Assembly: GCA_014728115.1 (NCBI GenBank)
Contig: WJME01000190.1
Location: forward strand, 62,001 to 126,000
DNA: 64,000 bases
Source of the DNA: Candidatus Zhuqueibacterota bacterium
GTDB lineage: Bacteria; Zhuqueibacterota; Zhuqueibacteria; Residuimicrobiales; Oceaniaggregativiventaceae
Direction of reading: 5' to 3'
Shown: positions 28,948-38,723 of the stretch, piece by piece
How the letters are laid out: each line of letters begins with the position of its first letter
How positions within the stretch are numbered: position 1 is the first letter of the stretch
Position numbers and translations under genes: made by a program
Notes under the pieces: model-generated
What the model was told of the DNA's origin: nothing
Databases searched by the model: none
The model's input: only the letters and a program-made list of their open reading frames with translations

Positions 28948-30147
28948 ATGCATCGGTACCGGAAGCTTTTAAAACTCGCCGTACAAAATCCACAGTTGGC
29001 TGCCTACAAGGCCAAAATCACATATAAAAACAATATCGTTGCCAAACAGGATTTCAAGAAAAACACAGGCACTGCCCGTCCCCCTTTGTGTGTTTGTATC
29101 AAGCTTACCAATGCTTGCAATTTACGCTGCAAAATGTGTGGCCAACCGCGAGAAGGCCATAAAGAAGGCGATGCCAAATATGCCCCTCTGTCATTTTTTC
29201 AGCAAATAGTAGAATCGCAGGATTATGCAAACTTGATCAGGGAACTGGCACCGCATAGACCGAATATTTATCTGTGGGGTGGCGAACCCTTTATGTATAA
29301 AGATATTTTTGACCTGGTGCGCACGATCAAAGACCATAAAATGACCTGCCAAATCAATACCAATGGTATGTATCTTAAAAAATATGCCCAGGAAATCATG
29401 GATTCAGGGATCGATGATTTGATTATTTCCATCGATGGACCTCAGGAGGTTCATGACGAGGTTCGTGGCCTCAAGGGCACATTTCATCTGGTCAAGACCG
29501 GCATTCAGATGATTCAGCAGATGAAAAAAAAGCGAGGAGTCAAAAAACCCATTATTCGGGTCCGCGGTACGATCAGTCCCTGGAATTTCGAATATATCCA
29601 TTCCCTGATCGATATCTCTGAAGATCTGGGTGCCAACAGTTTAAATTTCAACTGGACCTGGTTCACGACCAAAGAGACCGGCACAGCCCACCAAAATTTG
29701 ATGAAGCATTTATTCGATACCGATGCACAATCCTGGATTCCCTATGAAATGGATGTCATCATGGATAAGGAAAAACGTGAAAAATTCGATGGAATCAAAC
29801 ATGAACTGCAAAAGATCTATAACAACAACTCTTCACTTCCCATTTCAATGTCGCCCTTTCTCAAACCGGATCAGGTGGACGACTATTATTCCAATATCCG
29901 GGAGACATTTGGTCATAAGGACTGTTTTTCGATTTATACCAAATCCTATATCCTGCCTAATGGCGATGTAACCCCATGTCCTGATTTTCCGGACTTTATT
30001 GCCGGAAATATTCTTGAAAAACCGTTTTTGGATATCTGGAACGGTGAGCGATATCGTAACTGGCGTCTGGAAATCAAAAAGCGCGGTCTGTTTCCCATAT
30101 GTTATCGGTGTTGCGATCTGTTTCTCTCTGATGTGGGGTTTGTATAA
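28948..30147 (+). CDS. Radical SAM protein with SPASM-like C-terminus
   Basis: 'CIKLTNACNLRCKMCGQP' (CxxxCxxC), 'LWGGEPF', C-terminal 'LPNGDVTPCPDFPDFIAGNILEKPFLDIWNGERYRNWR...CYRCCDLF'. Confidence 0.88.
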   Translation: MHRYRKLLKLAVQNPQLAAYKAKITYKNNIVAKQDFKKNTGTARPPLCVCIKLTNACNLRCKMCGQPREGHKEGDAKYAPLSFFQQIVESQDYANLIRELAPHRPNIYLWGGEPFMYKDIFDLVRTIKDHKMTCQINTNGMYLKKYAQEIMDSGIDDLIISIDGPQEVHDEVRGLKGTFHLVKTGIQMIQQMKKKRGVKKPIIRVRGTISPWNFEYIHSLIDISEDLGANSLNFNWTWFTTKETGTAHQNLMKHLFDTDAQSWIPYEMDVIMDKEKREKFDGIKHELQKIYNNNSSLPISMSPFLKPDQVDDYYSNIRETFGHKDCFSIYTKSYILPNGDVTPCPDFPDFIAGNILEKPFLDIWNGERYRNWRLEIKKRGLFPICYRCCDLFLSDVGFV

Positions 30148-31706
30148 TGCGTATTCAATTTATCAATCCACCTTTTCTGGGCCGGTTTAGCAGGGCCCAG
30201 CGCAGCCCGGGCGTGATAAAATCCGGTACCATGTATTATCCGTACTGGCTCGCTCATGCTGCAGCCTATGCCGAAACACAAGGTCATGAAATCGATCTTA
30301 TCGATTGCCCTGCCGCAGGATTAGGACGCACTGATCTGGAGCCCCGTATCACACAGTTTCGTCCTGACCTCATCGTTATGGAAACCGTAACCGCCAGCTG
30401 GCAATCCGATTGCGAGACAGCCGGATGGATAAAATCTTTTCTGCCTGAATCCCTTATTTGTATGGCTGGCACACATGTGACTGCGCTATGGCGAGAAACC
30501 CTGGAAGAGCATCCTGCTGTCGATGCTGTTGCTGTCGGCGAATACGATATCACCATCTCTGAACTCGCCACGGAACTGGAGAATTCGGGACCGCAATACT
30601 CCAGGGTGTTGGGACTGGCCTATCGGGAAAACGGACAAGTTCGGCAGACCCAACCCCGTCCCCTGATGCAAAATCTCGATGACCTGCCCTGGATCGCACC
30701 GATCTACAAGCGCTTTTTGAATCCGGAACACTATTATTTCAACCTGTCTCATTATCCCATGGTCATGTTGATCGGAGGACGGGGATGCAATGCCATGTGT
30801 TTCTATTGCGTCTATCCTCAGGTGGTGCACGGTCATCGCTATCGGCATCGTTCGCCGGAACACATTATCGGTGAAATTGTGTGGATTCAGGAAAATATGC
30901 CCCAGATCAAAGAAATAACCTTTGAAGACGATAATTTCGGGGCGGATCGCCGTTTTGCCCGGGATTTTGCGGAAAAAGTCAAAGCGAGTTCTGTCAAGTT
31001 GCCCTTTTTTGCCAATCTCAGAACCACGGTTGATTTTGAGACCTTGAAGGCCTTGAGAGAAGCGGGATTGAGAAACTGCGCAGTGGGATTCGAATCAGCA
31101 GATAATATGATCTTGAAAAATATGCGCAAAGGACAGAATAATGATATCCAGGAACGCTTTGTCAGAGATGCACACCAACTGGGCCTCCTGGTACACGGCT
31201 GTTTTATGGTAGGCTTTCCCGGAGAGACCCGCGAAACCATGCACAAGACCCTGGCCATGGCAATGAAAATTGCTCCGGACAGCGCCCAGTTTTACCCGGT
31301 GATGCCGTATCCGGGAACAGGAGCTTATGCCTATTATAAGGAAAAAGGTTATCTTGCCACTGAAAATTTCCGGGAATGGCTGACCAGTGATGGCGGACAC
31401 AAATGTGTTCTCAATCTGCCTGAATTGACACCCAAAGAGATCGAGGACTTTTGTGAAAAGGCCTTTCGAAAATTTCATTTTCGTCCCCGTTATCTCGGCT
31501 ATAAATTAAAGCAGGCGTTCAGAACACCAACCGAAGGCTGGAGATCTTTACAAGCCGGATTAAAATTTGTACTATATCTTTTTACCAATAAACGCCAAAC
31601 CGAAAAATCGTTCGAGGTGAATCGAATGCCCTCAGCAGAAGGGTGGCGTGATTTTATTCGTGTACCGATGGGCCGTATGGAACGGCTGAAAAAGGAGTCG
31701 TCATGA
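30147..31706 (+). CDS. B12-binding-domain radical SAM protein (HpnJ/BchE-like)
   Basis: N-terminal cobalamin-binding-like fold (MAGTHVTALWRETLEEHPAVDAVAVGE), 'RGCNAMCFYCVYPQ' CxxxCxxC. TAATG overlap with the upstream gene. Confidence 0.87.
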   Translation: MRIQFINPPFLGRFSRAQRSPGVIKSGTMYYPYWLAHAAAYAETQGHEIDLIDCPAAGLGRTDLEPRITQFRPDLIVMETVTASWQSDCETAGWIKSFLPESLICMAGTHVTALWRETLEEHPAVDAVAVGEYDITISELATELENSGPQYSRVLGLAYRENGQVRQTQPRPLMQNLDDLPWIAPIYKRFLNPEHYYFNLSHYPMVMLIGGRGCNAMCFYCVYPQVVHGHRYRHRSPEHIIGEIVWIQENMPQIKEITFEDDNFGADRRFARDFAEKVKASSVKLPFFANLRTTVDFETLKALREAGLRNCAVGFESADNMILKNMRKGQNNDIQERFVRDAHQLGLLVHGCFMVGFPGETRETMHKTLAMAMKIAPDSAQFYPVMPYPGTGAYAYYKEKGYLATENFREWLTSDGGHKCVLNLPELTPKEIEDFCEKAFRKFHFRPRYLGYKLKQAFRTPTEGWRSLQAGLKFVLYLFTNKRQTEKSFEVNRMPSAEGWRDFIRVPMGRMERLKKESS

Positions 31707-31990
31707 CCTATGTGATTACCGAACCCTGCAAAGGGGTACTGGATCTGGGATGTATCGATGTATGTCCGGTCGACTGTATTCATGGACCTTTTGATCCCAC
31801 AGGCAAAGGGCAGGAAGTGAAAAACCTGGATAATTATGAAGGATTGATGCTCTATATCAATCCCGTTGAATGTATCGATTGCGCTGCGTGTGTATATGTG
31901 TGTCCGGTCAAAGCCATATTTGCAGATTATGAAGTGCCTGAAAAATGGCAGGATTATATCCAACTCAATGCCGATTTTTTCAAAGACTAG
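31703..31990 (+). CDS. 7Fe-type ferredoxin
   Basis: 'CKGVLDLGCIDVCPVDCI' (C-x7-C-x3-CP) and 'CIDCAACVYVCPVKAI'. ATGA overlap with the upstream gene. Confidence 0.88.
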   Translation: MTYVITEPCKGVLDLGCIDVCPVDCIHGPFDPTGKGQEVKNLDNYEGLMLYINPVECIDCAACVYVCPVKAIFADYEVPEKWQDYIQLNADFFKD

Positions 31991-32125
31991 TGGTGCACAC
32001 TATCACAACCCCTTTTGTCGATATGTGCACCTTGTGCTCTCTTTAAGTGCATGATTATTCTTCCATTAATCCCCATAATTTTTCAAGTAATTGTTAATAA
32101 TAGGTTTGGTTGTAGTGTGGTTCTC

Positions 32126-32140
32126 TGGCACACTATTTGT
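32126..32140 (+). promoter_or_regulatory. Possible sigma54 -24/-12 promoter (TGGCAC-N5-TTGT)
   Basis: Near-consensus TGGCACACTATTTGT 50 nt upstream of the OMP gene. Upstream 8-bp inverted repeat GGTGCACA (31992-31999)/TGTGCACC (32024-32031). Confidence 0.35.
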
Positions 32141-32189
32141 TGTTGTTACGGCCTCAGTATTATAATCGTAATAATAAAAGGAGAATCAT

Positions 32190-32636
32190 ATGAGACTGTC
32201 TCTGATACTATCTCTAATCATTTTGATGCTTGTCCCGGGTCTGTTTGCAGCTGATCCGGGGATCAGGATTGGTACATACACCGATGCCGGGGAGTTTTTT
32301 GCCGGTGTCGAAATACTTACCCCGTTGAGTCCCCAGGTGTATTTTAATCCGAATATAGAATATTTGTTTATTGATTACGGCGATCTCATGACGCTTAATC
32401 TGGATGTACACTATGATTTTCCTACCCGGAGTAACATGCTTTATTGGGTAGGGGCCGGACTGGGTGTGCAATATTTTGATCCCGCAGAAGGCGGCGAAAG
32501 CGGAACCGATGCCGGACTCAATATCCTCGGAGGTCTCGGTCTTGTGACCAGGGGAGGAATCATACCCTATACCCAGGCCAAGGTCGTCGTTGGTGATGTG
32601 GAAGAGTTTGTTTTGGCAGTGGGTCTGCGATTCTGA
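32190..32636 (+). CDS. Small outer-membrane beta-barrel-like protein
   Basis: Signal peptide (LSLILSLIILMLVPGLFA), alternating amphipathic strands, terminal 'VLAVGLRF'. Confidence 0.6.
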   Translation: MRLSLILSLIILMLVPGLFAADPGIRIGTYTDAGEFFAGVEILTPLSPQVYFNPNIEYLFIDYGDLMTLNLDVHYDFPTRSNMLYWVGAGLGVQYFDPAEGGESGTDAGLNILGGLGLVTRGGIIPYTQAKVVVGDVEEFVLAVGLRF

Positions 32637-32688
32637 TTTACGAGTATACGAAGATAAAATTTATCAAGATTAAAAAAAGGAGAAAAAG

Positions 32689-33246
32689 ATGAAAAAATTG
32701 CTATTGTTGGTGGTAATATTGTCGTTCGGTTCCACAGGACACACTCAGGGTATCGGATTCGGTCCACAGCTAGGTTATCAAAAATCTGCTGAAGCGGATG
32801 AAGGAAGCTTTTTCGGTGGAGCTGCAATTCGGCTAAAGCTTTCTCCTGCCCTGGCAGTGGAAGCAAATATTCTTTACCGAACTGAAGAATATTTTGATTC
32901 TGAAGGAATTACCACATCTCAAGTAAAGGTTAAAAATTGGCCGGTTATGGTCACAGGTATGTTTTATCCGATCCCCATCGCATATGGTCTGATCGGCGCT
33001 GGCTGGTATCATTCAACGATTGAATACGAGTTTGATGGACTGGATCAGGTGGTTGATGAAGAGTCCACAGAAACCGATTTTGGCTGGCATTTTGGTGGAG
33101 GGGTGGAATTACCAGTGAGCTCAAAGGTAAAGCTTGCCGGAGATATTCGCTATGTATTTTTGGATTATGATTTTAGCGCTGTCCCTGGCCAGGATGTGGA
33201 AAATAATTTCTATATGATCAATGTCGGATTGCTGTTTGGTTTATAA
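32689..33246 (+). CDS. Outer-membrane beta-barrel protein
   Basis: Signal peptide 'MKKLLLLVVILSFGSTGHTQ', barrel-like strands, strong RBS aaaaggagaaaaag. Confidence 0.65.
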   Translation: MKKLLLLVVILSFGSTGHTQGIGFGPQLGYQKSAEADEGSFFGGAAIRLKLSPALAVEANILYRTEEYFDSEGITTSQVKVKNWPVMVTGMFYPIPIAYGLIGAGWYHSTIEYEFDGLDQVVDEESTETDFGWHFGGGVELPVSSKVKLAGDIRYVFLDYDFSAVPGQDVENNFYMINVGLLFGL

Positions 33247-33426
33247 TCCAAAGGGATAAGACAAAAGCATCACACCAATAGATACCAATTTAAATGGGAT
33301 AGCTACGAGTGTACCCCTCGTCGCTCTTTGCAGAATTGCGACCCTTTTCATTTTGGGTGTCAAATTCAATTCTTTATCTTGCTCATCTCACTTTTGCTTT
33401 TCATGAGAGCTTGAGAATAGATCGAT

Positions 33427-33465
33427 ATGATCCCGAAAAGGATTTGCTTTTTCGGGATCATTTTC
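33427..33465. terminator. Terminator hairpin ATGATCCCGAAAA...TTTTCGGGATCAT
   Basis: 13-bp stem followed by a T-rich stretch. Confidence 0.7.
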
Positions 33466-33567
33466 GATTTCAATATATTTCGTAACCGGCTTGCAAATCT
33501 GAAAGAAAACCTGGAAGAGGAAATTTTTCCGCATCCTCCCGGGTTTTATTGTTTGACAGGTTAATCT

Positions 33568-33750
33568 ATGAAAGTAGGGTTTATGATTGCTTGGGCGATT
33601 GTGTTTTTTGCCATTTCACTCATTGCTGGCTATTATGGCTTTTTCCGACAACAGGTGGTTTCAAAGACCGTTCCCAGAACACTCTTTTATGTCTTCCTGT
33701 CAGTTTCTATTCTTGCCTTATTAATCCATCTCTTTCGGGTCGAGATCTAG
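33568..33750 (+). CDS. Small membrane protein, DUF1328-like
   Basis: 60 aa, two TM segments: 'WAIVFFAISLIAGYYGFF...TLFYVFLSVSILALLIHLF'. Confidence 0.5.
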   Translation: MKVGFMIAWAIVFFAISLIAGYYGFFRQQVVSKTVPRTLFYVFLSVSILALLIHLFRVEI

Positions 33751-33772
33751 GCTTCATTCGAAACGGTTTTGA

Positions 33773-35362
33773 CTAGTCGAGCGGCTTGGGTTCGAAATCG
33801 CTTTTATTGACCCATCCTGCATCGAGCTTTTGACCCTCCATATATTTTTCATAAAAATTCTGGTGTTTGGTATCGGCATAGAGATATTCGTCGAAAATAT
33901 GTCCGTTGCCAAACATGCGGGGATCGTTTTGTTCCTCGAGTTCTTTAAAGAGCTGTTCTTTTAGAGCTGTTTTCAGCTCTGTATACTCTTGTTGCTCTGC
34001 CAGATTGTTCATACATTCGCGATCTTTGGCGATATGATAGAGCTCTTCCTGAGGACGCTTGCCAAACGACCACGTCCAATATCCGATGGTATCCGGATTT
34101 TTGCGCGCATCCAGGCACACCGTTTTTGTTGGGCTCCCATCACAGTTGAGATAACCTGTTTCCGGATTACCCGCCGGCCAACGCCCAGGTTCGAAATTGT
34201 GGATGTAGAGATAGCCATCCTTGATAATGCCCCTGATCGGGTAACCCTGATCCTTTGGCCGCCCCACATCGTGCCGCTCCTTACCGATCAAGACATGATC
34301 TCTGCCGGACGAGACATGTCCGGCTTTTTCGGATTGAAAAATATCAAACAGGTCTTTGCCCTGAATAGGCTGCATGCTCTTTTCCTCGCCATCGAGACCC
34401 GCTGCTTTGAGAAATGTGGGTGCAAAATCAATAAAGCTGATATAATCATGCACTGTGCGTCCGGGATTCTTGATGCCCTTTGGCCACATGATGGCAAGAG
34501 GCAGGTGGTTGGATAGCTCATACTCTTGCCCTTTGATTCTGGGAAAGGGCATACCATTGTCTGCCGTAACCACGACTATGGTGTTCTCCAGTTCTCCCCT
34601 TTCTTCCAGGAGATTCAGCATTCGTTGCAGGTGTGCGTCAAAATACTCGATTTCAAAGGCATAATCGAGAAGATCATTGCGAACGATTTCGTTATCCGGC
34701 CAAAATGAAAAGACGCGGCTGATCTCTTTTATTGACTTTTTGCCCTTTTTGACCCCACTTCCGTATTCGTAACGGCGGTGTGGTTCGGTGCTGCCATACC
34801 AGAAACAAAAGGGCTGATCTGCCGGCTTGTCGGCGAGAAAATCGGCAAAATTGGCTGCATAATCACTGGAATTGATCGCCCCGGTAGGAGGTGTGGTCTT
34901 TTTGTCATTATAAGGAGTTCCGGTGAGCTGTCGCGGTTTGCCATCGATCTCACCCACGACTCCGGGTGCCCAGCCTTTGGCAACATAGCCGACATGATAG
35001 CCGTTTTCTGTCAGGACTTCTGCATAGGTTTTGTATTTATCCGGAAAAGTGCACCAGTGATTGGCCGCCTGCTCCAGTTGCCAGGAATTGCGCCCTGTAA
35101 GGATACACGACCTCGAAGGAGCACATTTGGCATTGGGAGTATAACAGTTGGTGAAAAGAATCCCTTGCCTGGCCACCCGGTCAAATGCGGGTGTCTTTAC
35201 CCAGTCGCAGCCATAGGCGCCCATGTGGGGAAAAGAAGCATCATCAGCGATACAAAAAAGAATATTGGGCCGGGATTTTTGGGGGGGTTGAGAAAGACAG
35301 CCGTTGATGGTCAGGGAACTGGCTGTCAGGGTCAAGGCTTTTAAAAACTGTCGGCGGTTCAT
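33773..35362 (-). CDS. Sulfatase (type I, formylglycine-dependent), Tat/lipoprotein-like signal
   Basis: 'NRRQFLKAL...INGC' signal, '[10 protein letters not shown]', '[15 protein letters not shown]' (CxPSR), '[11 protein letters not shown]'. Confidence 0.9.
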   Translation of the reverse strand: MNRRQFLKALTLTASSLTINGCLSQPPQKSRPNILFCIADDASFPHMGAYGCDWVKTPAFDRVARQGILFTNCYTPNAKCAPSRSCILTGRNSWQLEQAANHWCTFPDKYKTYAEVLTENGYHVGYVAKGWAPGVVGEIDGKPRQLTGTPYNDKKTTPPTGAINSSDYAANFADFLADKPADQPFCFWYGSTEPHRRYEYGSGVKKGKKSIKEISRVFSFWPDNEIVRNDLLDYAFEIEYFDAHLQRMLNLLEERGELENTIVVVTADNGMPFPRIKGQEYELSNHLPLAIMWPKGIKNPGRTVHDYISFIDFAPTFLKAAGLDGEEKSMQPIQGKDLFDIFQSEKAGHVSSGRDHVLIGKERHDVGRPKDQGYPIRGIIKDGYLYIHNFEPGRWPAGNPETGYLNCDGSPTKTVCLDARKNPDTIGYWTWSFGKRPQEELYHIAKDRECMNNLAEQQEYTELKTALKEQLFKELEEQNDPRMFGNGHIFDEYLYADTKHQNFYEKYMEGQKLDAGWVNKSDFEPKPLD

Positions 35363-35616
35363 AGCGAATCCTTTAAAGATAATTTGTCAGTTTTTTTTGT
35401 GCGAGGTTTGAATCCCGTGCTATGAAAAAATGAAAAGTGTATGCCGGTATTCTACCATCTTTTAAGAAAAATACAAATTTTATATCATTTTGCCAGTACT
35501 ATTTTAGTCTCGATCGATTTTAATTTGCGCACACCAGGAATGAGTGGGGGGTTGGCGATCCCAGATGTATATAGTCCCGCATGATAACTTTTTCGGCTTG
35601 CGTGTTTGGGAAAAAA

Positions 35617-35638
35617 TTTGTAAAATTAATTTTACAAA
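35617..35638. promoter_or_regulatory. Perfect 22-bp palindrome TTTGTAAAATTAATTTTACAAA
   Basis: 12 nt upstream of the HlyD-like gene start. Confidence 0.5.
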
Positions 35639-35650
35639 CAATCAGAGTTT

Positions 35651-36703
35651 ATGAAGGATTTTCGACAACAGTTGATCATTTTGACGGTGGCTTTGCTTTT
35701 TTTGTTGCTATTGTTTATTCCTTTGCCCAGAAAAATTAAAGCTCCCTGCTTGATTTTTGCGCGTCATCAGTGGCGTTTGCAGAGCGATCAACCCGACAGA
35801 ATTGTTGCAACTTGGCAGGATCATCTCAAACGATCGGTCGTGCAGTTTGACCTTTATCAGTTTGACAGACCCGATTTTGTGCATTTTAGGCCTCAGATGT
35901 TGTTTTCAGCAGATCAATCGATACAAGAAAATCAAGTCGTCGGCGGTTTTTATTCTTTTGAAACCCAACGTTTGCTCGAATCATTGGAATCAGATTTGGC
36001 TGTGGCCAGGGCTAAATTGGCGGTGTTACAGAGTGGAGCAAAAACTGCTTTGCTGAAACAAGCAGAGCAGGCCGTCAGGCTGGCCCGACGGTCTCTTGAA
36101 TCCGTTAAAACACAAACTCAACGTGTCCAATTCCTCGCTGAACAACAACTTGTCAGTACCCAAGAATTGGAAGATGCCCTCAGCCGTATGGAGCTGGCCG
36201 AGATAAAACTGGCTCTTAAAGAGTCCGAACTCAATGTGATAAAAACAGGAGCCAAGCCTCAGGAAATTAAGGTGGTTCTGTCTGATATCAAGGGCTTGCA
36301 AAGCCAGATCGAATTGCTAAAGAAAAAAGAACAGAATCACATGCTTAGAGCGCCATTTTCAGGCATCCATTTTCCTTCCGGAGATCAGCAGACCTTGATA
36401 AACATTCAAAATATCGATACGTTGGTGGCACAAATTCCATTACTTGCAAACCGGAAAAAGGCCATTGTCCGGGGGCACAAAGTCGCTCTGGTTTTTGACG
36501 ATATACGGGTCTATTCCAGAGTGGCGATTATTTCTCGTAATGCGGAAATGATCGCTCAACAACCACGCTTTATTATCTCCTGTCTTATTTCGGGTAATGA
36601 CAATCTGAGGCCAGGGATGTCGGGACAAGCTTTTTTTCAATTACCCAGCCGGCCCCTTTGGCGACACTTTGCGGATTGGATACCACAAATTTATTCGAGG
36701 TAA
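35651..36703 (+). CDS. HlyD-like membrane fusion/adaptor protein
   Basis: N-terminal TM, long coiled coil with 'VSTQELEDALSRMELAEIKLALKESEL', 'LRAPFSGI', 'LRPGMSGQAFF'. Confidence 0.7.
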   Translation: MKDFRQQLIILTVALLFLLLLFIPLPRKIKAPCLIFARHQWRLQSDQPDRIVATWQDHLKRSVVQFDLYQFDRPDFVHFRPQMLFSADQSIQENQVVGGFYSFETQRLLESLESDLAVARAKLAVLQSGAKTALLKQAEQAVRLARRSLESVKTQTQRVQFLAEQQLVSTQELEDALSRMELAEIKLALKESELNVIKTGAKPQEIKVVLSDIKGLQSQIELLKKKEQNHMLRAPFSGIHFPSGDQQTLINIQNIDTLVAQIPLLANRKKAIVRGHKVALVFDDIRVYSRVAIISRNAEMIAQQPRFIISCLISGNDNLRPGMSGQAFFQLPSRPLWRHFADWIPQIYSR

Positions 36704-36743
36704 AATCACTTTTGTCCAAAACAGACTTTTGAAAAGCAAAATC

Positions 36744-36985
36744 AACGCAGAGAACGCAGATTAATCGCAGAGCTCGCAGAGAAAAGAAAAATAGTTAAAT
36801 CCATCAACCAGGATGCGTTGGTTGTATCTTTTCCTTGATGAATGCTATTGAATAGTGCTAGCAAATTAAAATATTTAAAAACAACACCATCTACAAGGGG
36901 TATCGAGGGCGCGAGTTATGCAAGAGTTATCAATATTTATCTTTCTTTGCGGTCTCATTTTTTATCATTTCGATCTCTGCGTTCC
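36744..36985. repeat. GCAGAG-rich intergenic element with inverted counterpart
   Basis: aacgcagagaacgcaga...tcgcagagctcgcagag (36744-36786) and reverse-oriented ctttgcggtctc...atctctgcgttcc (36945-36985). Confidence 0.4.
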
Positions 36986-37109
36986 GGTTTCGATGAATTC
37001 ATTACAAGGAGGACCTGTTATGATAGTTTAGTTTTGAAAATGCATAAATCGATTATTTTTAAGGGAAATAATTGTCACAATTATTTACTTTGGACAGCAG
37101 TGAGGTATA

Positions 37110-37859
37110 ATGATAGAAAAAGCGATAGATACCCCTGGAAAGATGCGTTCAGAATTAAAATTTTGGGTTCCTCTTGTTCAAATGCAGCAGATCAAGCAAA
37201 CTATCGCGCCTTATGTACGCCGGGATCCTTATACGTTCTCTTTGCGTTATCCCAGATACTCTGTGCACACTATATATTTTGATTCCCCACAACTGGATTT
37301 TTATTATGAAAAGATGGATGGCTTGAAGGTCAGGAAAAAAGTCCGGTTGAGAACCTATAACCGGGCTCAAGATCATGCCCCCTTTTTCCTGGAAATCAAG
37401 CGACGGCATGACCGCGCAATCATCAAGGAGCGATGCATGATGAGTCATGAGGAGATCCAAGATTGGTGGCAGAAAAAGGATGGAAAGAACTTAAATAAAA
37501 AACACATAACACTTGAAAGAATCGATTATCTCATGAATGCTTATCGTTTGCGGCCTCAAATACTGGTGACCTATGACCGGGACGCATTTATTGATCGCGA
37601 TTTTTCGACTGTACGTCTTACATTGGATACAAACCTGGCCTTCACATCAGATCCGGAATTGAAAAATATCTATAGGGATGGGGAACTATCTTATTCCAAA
37701 GAGGGCGAAGGAATACTGGAATTTAAATTCAACGGATTGATGCCGAGATGGATGCGGCAGCTGACAACTCGCTTTTCATTAAGGTTCTTATCGATTTCAA
37801 AATATTGTATCGGTGTTGAACATGCACTGAGGAGCTCTCATGCCCACATCGCCCTTTGA
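37110..37859 (+). CDS. VTC-domain (polyphosphate polymerase-like) protein
   Basis: 'YTFSLRYPRYSVHTIYFDSPQLDFYYEKMDGLKVRKKVRLRTYN', 'FLEIKRRHDRAIIKER', 'LEFKFNGLMPRWM'. Confidence 0.85.
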   Translation: MIEKAIDTPGKMRSELKFWVPLVQMQQIKQTIAPYVRRDPYTFSLRYPRYSVHTIYFDSPQLDFYYEKMDGLKVRKKVRLRTYNRAQDHAPFFLEIKRRHDRAIIKERCMMSHEEIQDWWQKKDGKNLNKKHITLERIDYLMNAYRLRPQILVTYDRDAFIDRDFSTVRLTLDTNLAFTSDPELKNIYRDGELSYSKEGEGILEFKFNGLMPRWMRQLTTRFSLRFLSISKYCIGVEHALRSSHAHIAL

Positions 37860-38532
37860 TCCTCTCTTTACCAATACAACAGATTCCATGTGGATGGCTG
37901 GTTTGGCAAATATGCTTACGGCACTCTTGTTTGGTCTTTTGGTTGCTGCAGTTTATAGATTGACTTTCAAAGGAGCGAGCTATTCGGCTTCTTTTGTCAT
38001 TACCCTGATTATGATTACGCTCGTCACCTCGATGGTGATTATGGTCATCGGCAGCAATCTGGCCCGGGCTTTTGGACTTGTGGGTGCCATGTCTATTATT
38101 CGTTTCCGGGCTGCCATCAAAGAAATCCGGGATATCGGCTATGTGTTTTTTGCGCTTGCCGTGGGTATGGCTGCAGGTTCCGGAAATCACGCTGTTGGTA
38201 TTGTCGGCGTCATCACCATTTCGATTGTTTTATTAGGGCTATATTTGGTCAGGTTCGGTCAGCATGACGATCACATGTTTTTTTTAAAATTTTGGATCAT
38301 GCCGGATCAACAAACAATGCAAATTTACCATCCTGTTTTTAGCAAGTACCTTTCCCACCACCAGCTACTCGCTGTGCGCTCGGCACGATTGGGTGAATAT
38401 TTAGAGTGCTCTTTTCGAGTGACATTCAGAGAATCTTTTCGTCGTTCAGAGTTTGTCTCGGATCTGAGTCGGCTGGAAGGAATTGAAAGAGTAGCATTAT
38501 TAATGGGTGAAGAGATTAATGATGCCCTATAA
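37840..38532 (+). CDS. DUF4956-family membrane protein
   Basis: 'LARAFGLVGAMSIIRFRAAIKEIRDIGYVFFALAVGMAAGSG'. Overlaps the VTC gene by 20 nt. Confidence 0.85.
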   Translation: MPTSPFDPLFTNTTDSMWMAGLANMLTALLFGLLVAAVYRLTFKGASYSASFVITLIMITLVTSMVIMVIGSNLARAFGLVGAMSIIRFRAAIKEIRDIGYVFFALAVGMAAGSGNHAVGIVGVITISIVLLGLYLVRFGQHDDHMFFLKFWIMPDQQTMQIYHPVFSKYLSHHQLLAVRSARLGEYLECSFRVTFRESFRRSEFVSDLSRLEGIERVALLMGEEINDAL

Positions 38533-38723
38533 ATCACCCTCAAAAATCTGATACCTCTATCAAAATTCCACACGTACGCCCGACCAATACCAATTGTGTC
38601 ACTCTTTTTTTAATTCCAAGCTGTTGTTTTTTAATTGAGCTGGCTTGTTTCTTTTTTTGGTATGCAATTTGTACGGTTTCTTTTTCTCAGTACTGCAATG
38701 AAAACGACTTGAAAGGAGAGAAA

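Noticed and set aside
35402-35425. T-loop-like string GGTTTGAATCCC
   Set aside because: Arms do not pair and no acceptor or anticodon stem is present, so not a tRNA.
36842-37282. 146-aa plus-strand ORF before the VTC gene
   Set aside because: Overlaps the GCAGAG repeat and the VTC gene in another frame, with random-looking composition.
38659-38672. GG-N10-GT resembling a sigma54 promoter upstream of the repeat protein
   Set aside because: The flanking TGGCAC/TTGC consensus is poor and no upstream enhancer-like repeat was seen.
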